Shown here: piece after piece, positions 1-13,004 of the stretch
How positions within the stretch are numbered: position 1 is the first letter of the stretch
Layout of the letters: each line of letters opens with the position of its first letter
Source: Siderastrea radians
Taxonomy: Eukaryota > Cnidaria > Anthozoa > Scleractinia > Rhizangiidae
Direction: 5' to 3'
Assembly (NCBI GenBank): GCA_964017195.1
Contig: CAXHKT010000183.1
Coordinates: forward strand, 849,401 to 913,400
Length of the DNA stretch: 64,000 nt
The notes under the pieces: model-generated
Told to the model about the DNA's origin: nothing
What the model saw: the letters and a program-made list of their open reading frames with translations, nothing else
Databases searched by the model: none
Program-made: the position numbers and the translations under genes

Positions 1-2744
1 AACAGTTTATTGTGTAGAAAGTCTGCGATTTTGTCGATAAGGTGGAAAAAACCCCCATTTTGGGGCCTTCCCTCAGGCCCCAAAAAGATCAAAAAGCTAA
101 CTGGCGCTCTCGGCTGCATGCACAAAGCTCCCAAATGCATTCAATCCCTTTGGGACCATCCGAAAAAAATTCCTTTTGTGCAAAAGTACAAAGAAAGCGC
201 GATATGTGCGATCCTTAGGGAAAAAAACCCATTTTGGGGCATTCCCAGAGGCTCAAAAAGGTGTTCTTATCTGCGCAATCTGTCTGCGCAAGGCTGCGCA
301 CTGGCCCAATAATAATGCAAATCCCTCGGGGCTATCAGAAAAAACAGTTTATTGTGTAGAAAGTCTGCGATTTTGTCGATGAGGTGGAAAAAACCCCCAT
401 TTTGGGGCCTTCCCTCAGGCCCCCAAAAGCTCAAAAAGCTAACTGGCGCTCTCGGCTGCATGCACAAAGCTCCCAAATGCATTCAATCCCTTTGGGACCA
501 TCCGAAAAAAATTCCTTTTGTGCAAAAGTACAAAGAAAGCGCGATATGTGCGATCCTTAGGATAAAAACCCCATTTTGGAGCATTCCCAGAGGCTCAAAA
601 AGGTGTTCTTATCTGCGCAATCTGTCTGCGCAAGGCTGCGCACTGGCCCAATAATAATGCAAATCCCTTGGGGCTATCAGAAAAAACAGTTTATTGTGTA
701 GAAAGTCTGCGATTTTGTCGATAAGGTGGAAAAAAACCCCATTTTGGGGCCTTCCCTCAGGCCCCAAAAAGCTCAAAAAGCTAACTGGCGCTCTCGGCTG
801 CATGCACAAAGCTCCCAAATGCATTCAATCCCTTTGGGACCATCCGAAAAAAATTCCTTTTGTGCAAAAGTACAAAGAAAGCGCGATATGTGCGATCCTT
901 AGGGAAAAAACCCCATTTTGGGGCATTCCCAGGGCTCAAAAAGGTGTTCTTATCTGCGCAATCTGTCTGCGCAAGGCTGCGCACTGGCCCAATAATAATG
1001 CAAATCCCTCGGGGCTATCAGAAAAAACAGTTTATTGTGTAGAAAGTCTGCGATTTTGTCGATGAGGTGGAAAAAACCCCCATTTTGGGGCCTTCCCTCA
1101 GGCCCCCAAAAGCTCAAAAAGCTAACTGGCGCTCTCGGCTGCATGCACAAAGCTCCCAAATGCATTCAATCCCTTTGGGACCATCCGAAAAAAATTCATT
1201 TTGTGCAAAAGTACAAAGAAAGCGCGATATGTGCGATCCTTAGGGAAAAAACCCCATTTTGGGGCATTCCCAGAGGCTCAAAAAGGTGTTCTTATCTGCG
1301 CAATCTGTCTGCGCAAGGCTGCGCACTGGCCCAATAATAATGCAAATCCCTCGGGGCTATCAGAAAAAACAGTTTATTGTGTAGAAAGTCTGCGATTTTC
1401 TCGATAAGGTGGAAAAAACCCCCATTTTGGGGCCTTCCCTCAGGCCCCAAAAAGCTCAAAAAGCTAACTGGCGCTCTCGGCTGCATGCACAAAGCTCCCA
1501 AATGCATTCAATCCCTTTGGGACCATCCGAAAAAAATTCCTTTTGTGCAAAAGTACAAAGAAAGCGCGATATGTGCGATCCTTAGGGAAAAAAACCCATT
1601 TTGGGGCATTCCCAGAGGCTCAAAAAGGTGTTCTTATCTGCGCAATCTGTCTGCGCAAGGCTGCGCACTGGCCCAATAATAATGCAAATCCCTCGGGGCT
1701 ATCAGAAAAAACAGTTTATTGTGTAGAAAGTCTGCGATTTTGTCGATGAGGTGGAAAAAACCCCCATTTTGGGGCCTTCCCTCAGGCCCCCAAAAGCTCA
1801 AAAAGCTAACTGGCGCTCTTGGCTGCATGCACAAAGCTCCCAAATGCATTCAATCCCTTTGGGACCATCCGAAAAAAATTCCTTTTGTGCAAAAGTACAA
1901 AGAAAGCGCGATATGTGCGATCCTTAGGGTAAAAACCCCATTTTGGAGCATTCCCAGAGGCTCAAAAAGGTGTTCTTATCTGCGCAATCTGTCTGCGCAA
2001 GGCTGCGCACTGGCCCAATAATAATGCAAATCCCTCGGGGCTATCAGAAAAAACAGTTTATTGTGTAGAAAGTCTGCGATTTTGTCGATAAGGTGGAAAA
2101 AAACCCCATTTTGGGGCCTTCCCTCAGGCCCCAAAAAGCTCAAAAAGCTAACTGGCGCTCTCGGCTGCATGCACAAAGCTCCCAAATGCATTCAATCCCT
2201 TTGGGACCATCCGAAAAAAATTCCTTTTGTGCAAAAGTACAAAGAAAGCGCGATATGTGCGATCCTTAGGGAAAAAAACCCATTTTGGGGCATTCCCAGA
2301 GGCTCAAAAAGGTGTTCTTATCTGCGCAATCTGTCTGCGCAAGGCTGCGCACTGGCCCAATAATAATGCAAATCCCTCGGGGCTATCAGAAAAAACAGTT
2401 TATTGTGTAGAAAGTCTGCGATTTTGTCGATAAGGTGGAAAAAAACCCCATTTTGGGGCCTTCCCTCAGGCCCCAAAAAGCTCAAAAAGCTAACTGGCGC
2501 TCTCGGCTGCATGCACAAAGCTCCCAAATGCATTCAATCCCTTTGGGACCATCCGAAAAAAATTCCTTTTGTGCAAAAGTACAAAGAAAGCGCGATATGT
2601 GCGATCCTTAGGGAAAAAAACCCATTTTGGGGCATTCCCAGAGGCTCAAAAAGGTGTTCTTATCTGCGCAATCTGTCTGCGCAAGGCTGCGCACTGGCCC
2701 AATAATAATGCAAATCCCTCGGGGCTATCAGAAAAAACAGTTTA
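1..2744 (+). repeat. Mixed monomers, GATGAG-rich
   Basis: Eight units plus a 9-bp leading remnant. Units at 352, 1,035 and 1,719 have GTCGATGAGG in place of GTCGATAAGG, together with a C5A4 in place of C4A5 run after the hairpin. The unit at 694 lacks 1 bp in CCCAGAGGCTC. Units at 352 and 1,719 have an altered A-run (GATAAAAAC or GGTAAAAAC) with TGGAGC. No gene is seen. Confidence 0.85.
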
Positions 2745-5480
2745 TTGTGTAGAAAGTCTGCGATTTTGTCGATGAGGTGGAAAAAACCCCCATTTTGGGG
2801 CCTTCCCTCAGGCCCCAAAAAGCTCAAAAAGCTAACTGGCGCTCTCGGCTGCATGCACAAAGCTCCCAAATGCATTCAATCCCTTTGGGACCATCCGAAA
2901 AAAATTCCTTTTGTGCAAAAGTACAAAGAAAGCGCGATATGTGCGATCCTTAGGGAAAAAACCCCATTTTGGGGCATTCCCAGAGGCTCAAAAAGGTGTT
3001 CTTATCTGCGCAATCTGTCTGCGCAAGGCTGCGCACTGGCCCAATAATAATGCAAATCCCTCGGGGCTATCAGAAAAAACAGTTTATTGTGTAGAAAGTC
3101 TGCGATTTTGTCGATAAGGTGGAAAAAACCCCCATTTTGGGGCCTTCCCTCAGGCCCCAAAAAGCTCAAAAAGCTAACTGGCGCTCTCGGCTGCATGCAC
3201 AAAGCTCCGAAATGCATTCAATCCCTTTGGGACCATCCGAAAAAAATTCCTTTTGTGCAAAAGTACAAAGAAAGCGCGATATGTGCGATCCTTAGGGAAA
3301 AAACACCATTTTGGGGCATTCCCAGAGGCTCAAAAAGGTGTTCTTATCTGCGCAATCTGTCTGCGCAAGGCTGCGCACTGGGCCAATAATAATGCAAATC
3401 CCTCGGGGCTATCAGAAAAAACAGTTTATTGTGTAGAAAGTCTGCAATTTTGTCGATAAGGTGGAAAAAAACCCCATTTTGGGGCCTTCCCTCAGGCCCC
3501 AAAAAGCTCAAAAAGCTAACTGGCGCTCTCGGCTGCATGCACAAAGCTCCCAAATGCATTCAATCCCTTTGGGACCATCCGAAAAAAATTCCTTTTGTGC
3601 AAAAGTACAAAGAAAGCGCGATATGTGCGATCCTTAGGGAAAAAACCCCATTTTGGGGCATTCCCAGAGGCTCAAAAAGGTGTTCTTATCTGCGCAATCT
3701 GTCTGCGCAAGGCTGCGCACTGGCCCAATAATAATGCAAATCCCTCGGGGCTATCAGAAAAAACAGTTTATTGTGTAGAAAGTCTGCGATTTTGTCGATG
3801 AGGTGGAAAAAACCCCCATTTTGGGGCCTTCCCTCAGGCCCCCAAAAGCTCAAAAAGCTAACTGGCGCTCTCGGCTGCATGCACAAAGCTCCCAAATGCA
3901 TTCAATCCCTTTGGGACCATCCGAAAAAAATTCATTTTGTGCAAAAGTACAAAGAAAGCGCGATATGTGCGATCCTTAGGGAAAAAACCCCATTTTGGGG
4001 CATTCCCAGAGGCTCAAAAAGGTGTTCTTATCTGCGCAATCTGTCTGCGCAAGGCTGCGCACTGGCCCAATAATAATGCAAATCCCTCGGGGCTATCAGA
4101 AAAAACAGTTTATTGTGTAGAAAGTCTGCGATTTTGTCGATAAGGTGGAAAAAACCCCCATTTTGGGGCCTTCCCTCAGGCCCCAAAAAACTCAAAAAGC
4201 TAACTGGCGCTCTCGGCTGCATGCACAAAGCTCCGAAATGCATTCAATCCCTTTGGGACCATCCGAAAAAAATTCCTTTTGTGCAAAAGTACAAAGAAAG
4301 CGCGATATGTGCGATCGTTAGGGAAAAAACACCATTTTGGGGCATTCCCAGAGGCTCAAAAAGGTGTTCTTATCTGCGCAATCTGTCTGCGCAAGGCTGC
4401 GCACTGGGCCAATAATAATGCAAATCCCTCGGGGCTATCAGAAAAAACAGTTTATTGTGTAGAAAGTCTGCGATTTTGTCGATAAGGTGGAAAAAAACCC
4501 CATTTTGGGGCCTTCCCTCAGGCCCCAAAAAGCTCAAAAAGCTAACTGGCGCTCTCGGCTGCATGCACAAAGCTCCCAAATGCATTCAATCCCTTTGGGA
4601 CCATCCGAAAAAAATTCCTTTTGTGCAAAAGTACAAAGAAAGCGCGATATGTGCGATCCTTAGGGAAAAAACCCCATTTTGGGGCATTCCCAGAGGCTCA
4701 AAAAGGTGTTCTTATCTGCGCAATCTGTCTGCGCAAGGCTGCGCACTGGCCCAATAATAATGCAAATCCCTCGGGGCTATCAGAAAAAACAGTTTATTGT
4801 GTAGAAAGTCTGCGATTTTGTCGATGAGGTGGAAAAAACCCCCATTTTGGGGCCTTCCCTCAGGCCCCAAAAAGCTCAAAAAGCTAACTGGCGCTCTCGG
4901 CTGCATGCACAAAGCTCCCAAATGCATTCAATCCCTTTGGGACCATCCGAAAAAAATTCCTTTTGTGCAAAAGTACAAAGAAAGCGCGATATGTGCGATC
5001 CTTAGGGGAAAAACCCCATTTTGGGGCATTCCCAGAGGCTCAAAAAGGTGTTCTTATCTGCGCAATCTGTCTGCGCAAGGCTGCGCACTGGCCCAATAAT
5101 AATGCAAATCCCTCGGGGCTATCAGAAAAAACAGTTTATTGTGTAGAAAGTCTGCGATTTTGTCGATAAGGTGGAAAAAACCCCCATTTTGGGGCCTTCC
5201 CTCAGGCCCCAAAAAGCTCAAAAAGCTAACTGGCGCTCTCGGCTGCATGCACAAAGCTCCGAAATGCATTCAATCCCTTTGGGACCATCCGAAAAAAATT
5301 CCTTTTGTGCAAAAGTACAAAGAAAGCGCGATATGTGCGATCCTTAGGGAAAAAACACCATTTTGGGGCATTCCCAGAGGCTCAAAAAGGTGTTCTTATC
5401 TGCGCAATCTGTCTGCGCAAGGCTGCGCACTGGCCCAATAATAATGCAAATCCCTCGGGGCTATCAGAAAAAACAGTTTA
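2745..5480 (+). repeat. 3-monomer higher-order repeat, period 1,026 bp
   Basis: A repeating order of three variants: a GATGAG unit (2,745, 3,771, 4,797), a unit with CTCCGAAATG and A6-CACC (3,087, 4,113, 5,139), and a unit with an A7C4 run (3,429, 4,455). Two of the CTCCGAAATG units (3,087, 4,113) also end in GGGCCAATA in place of GGCCCAATA. The shared variants recur exactly 1,026 bp apart. The third cycle is incomplete: the unit at 5,481 departs from the pattern. Confidence 0.8.
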
Positions 5481-6847
5481 TTGTGTAGAAAGTCTGCGAT
5501 TTTGTCGATAAGGTGGAAAAAACACCCATTTTGGGGCCTTCCCTCAGGCCCCAAAAAGCTCAAAAAGCTAACTGGCGCTCTCGGCTGCATGCACAAAGCT
5601 CCCAAATGCATTCAATCCCTTTGGGACCATCCGAAAAAAATTCCTTTTGTGCAAAAGTACAAAGAAAGCGCGATATGTGCGATCTTTAGGGAAAAAACCC
5701 CATTTTGGAGCATTACCAGAGGCTCAAAAAGGTGTTCTTATCTGCGCAATCTGTCTGCGCAAGGCTGCGCACTGGCCCAATAATAATGCAAATCCCTCGG
5801 GGCTATCAGAAAAAACAGTTTATTGTGTAGAAAGTTTGCGATTTTCTCGATAAGGTGGAAAAAACTTCCATTTTGGGGCCTTCCCTCAGGCCCCAAACAG
5901 CTCAAAAAGCTAACTGGCGCTCTCGGCTGCATGCACAAAGCTCCCAAATGCATTCAATCCCTTTGGGACCATCCGAAAAAAATTCCTTTTGTGCAAAAGT
6001 ACAAAGAAAGCGCGATATGTGCGATCCTTAGGGAAAAAAACCCATTTTGGGGCATTCCCAGAGGCTCAAAAAGGTGTTCTTATCTGCGCAATCTGTCTGC
6101 GCAAGGCTGCGCACTGGCCCAATAATAATGCAAATCCCCCGGGGCTATCAGAAAAAACAGTTTATTGTGTAGAAAGTCTGCGATTTTGTCGATGAGGTGG
6201 AAAAAACCCCCATTTTGGGGCCTTCCCTCAGGCCCCCAAAAGCTCAAAAAGCTAACTGGCGCTCTCGGCTGCATGCACAAAGCTCCCAAATGCATTCAAT
6301 CCCTTTGGGACCATCCGAAAAAAATTCCTTTTGTGCAAAAGTACAAAGAAAGCGCGATATGTGCGATCCTTAGGGTAAAAACCCCATTTTGGAGCATTCC
6401 CAGAGGCTCAAAAAGGTGTTCTTATCTGCGCAATCTGTCTGCGCAAGGCTGCGCACTGGCCCAATAATAATGCAAATCCTTCGGGGCTATCAGAAAAAAC
6501 AGTTTATTGTGTAGAAAGTCTGCGATTTTGTCGATAAGGTGGAAAAAACCCCATTTTGGGGCCTTCCCTCAGGCCCCAAAAAGCTCAAAAAGCTAACTGG
6601 CGCTCTCGGCTGCATGCACAAAGCTCCCAAATGCATTCAATCCCTTTGGGACCATCCGAAAAAAATTCCTTTTGTGCAAAAGTACAAAGAAAGCGCGATA
6701 TGTGCGATCCTTAGGGAAAAAACCCCATTTTGGGGCATTCCCAGAGGCTCAAAAAGGTGTTCTTATCTGCGCAATCTGTCTGCGCAAGGCTGCGCACTGG
6801 CCCAATAATAATGCAAATCCCTCGGGGCTATCAGAAAAAACAGTTTA
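5481..6847 (+). repeat. Transitional monomers
   Basis: Four units. The unit at 5,823 is unusual: AGTTTGCG, TCTCGATAAGG, an ACTTCCATTTT change and CCAAACAG. The unit at 6,507 is 341 bp because one base is missing from the A6C5 run. No gene is seen. Confidence 0.7.
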
Positions 6848-9583
6848 TTGTGTAGAAAGTCTGCGATTTTGTCGATGAGGTGGAAAAAACCCCCATTTTG
6901 GGGCCTTCCCTCAGGCCCCCAAAAGCTCAAAAAGCTAACTGGCGCTCTCGGCTGCATGCACAAAGCTCCCAAATGCATTCAATCTCTTTGGGACCATCCG
7001 AAAAAAATTCCTTTTGTGCAAAAGTACAAAGAAAGCGCGATATGTGCGATCTTTAGGGAAAAAACCCCATTTTGGAGCATTCCCAGAGGCTCAAAAAGGT
7101 GTTCTTATCTGCGCAATCTGTCTGCGCAAGGCTGCGCACTGGCCCAATAATAATGCAACTCCCTCGGGGCTATCAGAAAAAACAGTTTATTGTGTAGAAA
7201 GTCTGCGATTTTCTCGATAAGGTGGAAAAAACCCTCATTTTGGGGCCTTCCCTCAGGCCCCAAAAAGCTCAAAAAGCTAACTGGCGCTCTCGGCTGCATG
7301 CACAAAGCTCCCAAATGCATTCAATCCCTTTGGGACCATCCGAAAAAAATTCCTTTTGTGCAAAAGTACAAAGAAAGCGCGATATGTGCGATCCTTAGGG
7401 AAAAAAACCCATTTTGGGGCATTCCCAGAGGCTCAAAAAGGTGTTCTTATCTGCGCAATCTGTCTGCGCAAGGCTGCGCACTGGCCCAATAATAATGCAA
7501 ATCCCTCGGGGCTATCAGAAAAAACAGTTTATTGTGTAGAAAGTCTGCGATTTTGTCGATGAGGTGGAAAAAACCCCCATTTTGGGGCCTTCCCTCAGGC
7601 CCCCAAAAGCTCAAAAAGCTAACTGGCGCTCTCGGCTGCATGCACAAAGCTCCCAAATGCATTCAATCCCTTTGGGACCATCCGAAAAAAATTCCTTTTG
7701 TGCAAAAGTACAAAGAAAGCGCGATATGTGCGATCCTTAGGGTAAAAACCCCATTTTGGAGCATTCCCAGAGGCTCAAAAAGGTGTTCTTATCTGCGCAA
7801 TCTGTCTGCGCAAGGCTGCGCACTGGCCCAATAATAATGCAAATCCCTCGGGGCTATCAGAAAAAACAGTTTATTGTGTAGAAAGTCTGCGATTTTGTCG
7901 ATAAGGTGGAAAAAAACCCCATTTTGGGGCCTTCCCTCAGGCCCCAAAAAGCTCAAAAAGCTAACTGGCGCTCTCGGCTGCATGCACAAAGCTCCCAAAT
8001 GCATTCAATCCCTTTGGGACCATCCGAAAAAAATTCCTTTTGTGCAAAAGTACAAAGAAAGCGCGATATGTGCGATCCTTAGGGAAAAAACCCCATTTTG
8101 GGGCATTCCCAGAGGCTCAAAAAGGTGTTCTTATCTGCGCAATCTGTCTGCGCAAGGTTGCGCACTGGCCCAATAATAATGCAAATCCCTCGGGGCTATC
8201 AGAAAAAACAGTTTATTGTGTAGAAAGTCTGCGATTTTGTCGATGAGGTGGAAAAAACCCCCATTTTGGGGCCTTCCCTCAGGCCCCCAAAAGCTCAAAA
8301 AGCTAACTGGCGCTCTCGGCTGCATGCACAAAGCTCCCAAATGCATTCAATCCCTTTGGGACCATCCGAAAAAAATTCATTTTGTGCAAAAGTACAAAGA
8401 AAGCGCGATATGTGCGATCCTTAGGGAAAAAACCCCATTTTGGGGCATTCCCAGAGGCTCAAAAAGGTGTCCTTATCTGCGCAATCTGTCTGCGCAAGGC
8501 TGCGCACTGGCCCAATAATAATGCAAATCCCTTGGGGCTATCAGAAAAAACAGTTTATTGTGTAGATAGTCTGCGATTTTGTCGATAAGGTGGAAAAAAC
8601 CCCCATTTTGGGGCCTTCCCTCAGGCCCCAAAAAGCTCAAAAAGCTAACTGGCGCTCTCGGCTGCATGCACAAAGCTCCCAAATGCATTCAATCCCTTTG
8701 GGACCATCCGAAAAAAATTCCTTTTGTGCAAAAGTACAAAGAAAGCGCGATATGTGCGATCTTTAGGGAAAAAACCCCATTTTGGAGCATTCCCAGAGGC
8801 TCAAAAAGGTGTTCTTATCTGCGCAATCTGTCTGCGCAAGGCTGCGCACTGGCCCAATAATAATGCAAATCCCTCGGGGCTATCAGAAAATACAGTTTAT
8901 TGTGTAGAAAGTCTGCGATTTTCTCGATAAGGTGGAAAAAACCCCCATTTTGGGGCCTTCCCTCAGGCCCCAAAAAGCTCAAAAAGCTAACTGGCGCTCT
9001 CGGCTGCATGCACAAAGCTCCCAAATGCATTCAATCCCTTTTAGACCATCCGAAAAAAATTGCTTTTGTGCAAAAGTACAAAGAAAGCGCGATATGTGCG
9101 ATCCTTAGGGAAAAAAACCCATTTTGGGGCATTCCCAGAGGCTCAAAAAGGTGTTCTTATCTGCGCAATCTGTCTGCGCAAGGCTGCGCACTGGCCCAAT
9201 AATAATGCAAATCCCTCGGGGCTATCAGAAAAAACAGTTTATTGTGTAGAAAGTCTGCGATTTTGTCGATGAGGTGGAAAAAACCCCCATTTTGGGGCCT
9301 TCCCTCAGGCCCCCAAAAGCTCAAAAAGCTAACTGGCGCTCTCGGCTGCATGCACAAAGCTCCCAAATGCATTCAATCCCTTTGGGACCATCCGAAAAAA
9401 ATTCCTTTTGTGTAAAAGTACAAAGAAAGCGCGATATGTGCGATCCTTAGGGTAAAAACCCCATTTTGGAGCATTCCCAGAGGCTCAAAAAGGTGTTCTT
9501 ATCTGCGCAATCTGTCTGCGCAAGGCTGCGCACTGGCCCAATAATAATGCAAATCCCTCGGGGCTATCAGAAAAAACAGTTTA
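6848..9583 (+). repeat. 9/10-monomer higher-order repeat, copy 1
   Basis: Eight units that match 9,927-13,004 in order. Shared rare marks are: ACCCTCATTTT (7,190), AAGGTTGCG (7,874), GATGAG with ATTCATTTT (8,216), GAAAATACAG and TTTTAGACC (8,558-8,900). The offset is 3,079 bp for the first five units and 3,421 bp for the last three, because copy 2 holds one extra unit at 11,637. I count 11 differences across the eight aligned units, about 99.6% identity. Confidence 0.85.
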
Positions 9584-9926
9584 TTGTGTAGAAAGTCTGC
9601 GATTTTGTCGATAAGGTGGAAAAAACCCCCATTTTTGGGGCCTTCCCTCAGGCCCCAAAAAGCTCAAAAAGCTAACTGGCGCTCTCGGCTGCATGCACAA
9701 AGCTCCCAAATGCATTCAATCCCTTTGGGACCATCCGAAAAAAATTCCTTTTGTGCAAAAGTACAAAGAAAGCGCGATATGTGCGATCCTTAGGGAAAAA
9801 ACCCCATTTTGGGGCATTCCCAGAGGCTCAAAAAGGTGTTCTTATCTGCGCAATCTGTCTGTGCAAGGCTGCGCACTGGCCCAATAATAATGCAAATCCC
9901 TCGGGGCTATCAGAAAAAACAGTTTA
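9584..9926 (+). repeat. 343-bp monomer between HOR copies
   Basis: This unit joins the two 9/10-monomer copies. It has one extra T (CCCCCATTTTTGGGG), which shifts the first half of its frame, and CTGTGCAAGG in place of CTGCGCAAGG. Confidence 0.8.
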
Positions 9927-12900
9927 TTGTGTAGAAAGTCTGCGATTTTGTCGATGAGGTGGAAAAAACCCCCATTTTGGGGCCTTCCCTCAGGCCCCCA
10001 AAAGCTCAAAAAGCTAACTGGCGCTCTCGGCTGCATGCACAAAGCTCCCAAATGCATTCAATCCCTTTGGGACCATCCGAAAAAAATTCCTTTTGTGCAA
10101 AAGTACAAAGAAAGCGCGATATGTGCGATCTTTAGGGAAAAAACCCCATTTTGGAGCATTCCCAGAGGCTCAAAAAGGTGTTCTTATCTGCGCAATCTGT
10201 CTGCGCAAGGCTGCGCACTGGCCCAATAATAATGCAAATCCCTCGGGGCTATCAGAAAAAACAGTTTATTGTGTAGAAAGTCTGCGATTTTCTCGATAAG
10301 GTTTAAAAAACCCTCATTTTGGGGCCTTCCCTCAGGCCCCAAAAAGCTCAAAAAGCTAACTGGCGCTCTCGGCTGCATGCACAAAGCTCCCAAATGCATT
10401 CAATCCCTTTGGGACCATCCGAAAAAAATTCCTTTTGTGCAAAAGTACAAAGAAAGCGCGATATGTGCGATCCTTAGGGAAAAAAACCCATTTTGGGGCA
10501 TTCCCAGAGGCTCAAAAAGGTGTTCTTATCTGCGCAATCTGTCTGCGCAAGGCTGCGCACTGGCCCAATAATAATGCAAATCCCTCGGGGCTATCAGAAA
10601 AAACAGTTTATTGTGTAGAAAGTCTGCGATTTTGTCGATGAGGTGGAAAAAACCCCCATTTTGGGGCCTTCCCTCAGGCCCCCAAAAGCTCAAAAAGCTA
10701 ACTGGCGCTCTCGGCTGCATGCACAAAGCTCCCAAATGCATTCAATCCCTTTGGGACCATCCGAAAAAAATTCCTTTTGTGCAAAAGTACAAAGAAAGCG
10801 CGATATGTGCGATCCTTAGGGTAAAAACCCCATTTTGGAGCATTCCCAGAGGCTCAAAAAGGTGTTCTTATCTGCGCAATCTGTCTGCGCAAGGCTGCGC
10901 ACTGGCCCAATAATAATGCAAATCCCTCGGGGCTATCAGAAAAAACAGTTTATTGTGTAGAAAGTCTGCGATTTTCTCGATAAGGTGGAAAAAAACCCCA
11001 TTTTGGGGCCTTCCCTCAGGCCCCAAAAAGCTCAAAAAGCTAACTGGCGCTCTCGGCTGCATGCACAAAGCTCCCAAATGCATTCAATCCCTTTGGGACC
11101 ATCCGAAAAAAATTCCTTTTGTGCAAAAGTACAAAGAAAGCGCGATATGTGCGATCCTTAGGGAAAAAACCCCATTTTGGGGCATTCCCAGAGGCTCAAA
11201 AAGGTGTTCTTATCTGCGCAATCTGTCTGCGCAAGGTTGCGCACTGGCCCAATAATAATGCAAATCCCTCGGGGCTATCAGAAAAAACAGTTTATTGTGT
11301 AGAAAGTCTGCGATTTTGTCGATGAGGTGGAAAAAACCCCCATTTTGGGGCCTTCCCTCAGGCCCCCAAAAGCTCAAAAAGCTAACTGGCGCTCTCGGCT
11401 GCATGCACAAAGCTCCCAAATGCATTCAATCCCTTTGGGACCATCCGAAAAAAATTCATTTTGTGCAAAAGTACAAAGAAAGCGCGATATGTGCGATCCT
11501 TAGGGAAAAAACCCCATTTTGGGGCATTCCCAGAGGCTCAAAAAGGTGTTCTTATCTGCGCAATCTGTCTGCGCAAGGCTGCGCACTGGCCCAATAATAA
11601 TGCAAATCCCTCGGGGCTATCAGAAAAAACAGTTTATTGTGTAGAAAGTCTGCGATTTTGTCGATAAGGTGGAAAAAACCCCCATTTTGGGGCCTTCCCT
11701 CAGGCCCCAAAAAGCTCAAAAAGCTAACTGGCGCTCTCGGCTGCATGCACAAGGCTCCGAAATGCATTCAATCCCTTTGGGACCATCCGAAAAAAATTCC
11801 TTTTGTGCAAAAGTACAAAGAAAGCGCGATATGTGCGATCCTTAGGGAAAAAACACCATTTTGGGGCATTCCCAGAGGCTCAAAAAGGTGTTCTTATCTG
11901 CGCAATCTGTCTGCGCAAGGCTGCGCACTGGCCCAATAATAATGCAAATCCCTCGGGGCTATCAGAAAAAACAGTTTATTGTGTAGAAAGTCTGCGATTT
12001 TGTCGATAAGGTGGAAAAAACCCCCATTTTGGGGCCTTCCCTCAGGCCCCAAAAAGCTCAAAAAGCTAACTGGCGCTCTCGGCTGCATGCACAAAGCTCC
12101 CAAATGCATTCAATCCCTTTGGGACCATCCGAAAAAAATTCCTTTTGTGCAAAAGTACAAAGAAAGCCCGATATGTGCGATCTTTAGGGAAAAAACCCCA
12201 TTTTGGAGCATTCCCAGAGGCTCAAAAAGGTGTTCTTATCTGCGCAATCTGTCTGCGCAAGGCTGCGCACTGGCCCAATAATAATGCAAATCCCTCGGGG
12301 CTATCAGAAAATACAGTTTATTGTGTAGAAAGTCTGCGATTTTCTCGATAAGGTGGAAAAAACCCCCATTTTGGGGCCTTCCCTCAGGCCCCAAAAAGCT
12401 CAAAAAGCTAACTGGCGCTCTCGGCTGCATGCACAAAGCTCCCAAATGCATTCAATCCCTTTTAGACCATCCGAAAAAAATTCCTTTTGTGCAAAAGTAC
12501 AAAGAAAGCGCGATATGTGCGATCCTTAGGGAAAAAAACCCATTTTGGGGCATTCCCAGAGGCTCAAAAAGGTGTTCTTATCTGCGCAATCTGTCTGCGC
12601 AAGGCTGCGCACTGGCCCAATAATAATGCAAATCCCTCGGGGCTATCAGAAAAAACAGTTTATTGTGTAGAAAGTCTGCGATTTTGTCGATGAGGTGGAA
12701 AAAACCCCCATTTTGGGGCCTTCCCTCAGGCCCCCAAAAGCTCAAAAAGCTAACTGGCGCTCTCGGCTGCATGCACAAAGCTCCCAAATGCATTCAATCC
12801 CTTTGGGACCATCCGAAAAAAATTCCTTTTGTGCAAAAGTACAAAGAAAGCGCGATATGTGCGATCCTTAGGGTAAAAACCCCATTTTGGAGCATTCCCA

Positions 12901-13004
12901 GAGGCTCAAAAAGGTGTTCTTATCTGCGCAATCTGTCTGCGCAAGGCTGCGCACTGGCCCAATAATAATGCAAATCCCTCGGGGCTATCAGAAAAAACAG
13001 TTTA
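9927..13004 (+). repeat. 9/10-monomer higher-order repeat, copy 2
   Basis: Nine units. Eight match copy 1 at 6,848-9,583. The extra unit at 11,637 has CTCCGAAATG and A6-CACC, marks of the 3-monomer HOR at 2,745-5,480, so it looks like an insertion from that family or a deletion from copy 1. The unit at 10,269 has GGTTTAAAAAA in place of GGTGGAAAAAA, a two-base private change. Confidence 0.85.

Noticed and set aside
51..85. Possible G-quadruplex on the minus strand
   Set aside because: Only three suitable G-runs occur within a short span (opposite the C5, C3 and C4 runs). The fourth is about 50 bp away, and the hairpin competes.
151..164. CENP-B box candidate around ATCCGAAA
   Set aside because: It has CGAA, but the CCCG part of the reverse box is TTGG at the required distance, and the CGGG in half B has no TTCG at the right spacing.
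214..222. TTAGGG, the vertebrate-type telomere hexamer
   Set aside because: It occurs once per monomer as CCTTAGGG and is never in tandem, so it is not telomeric.
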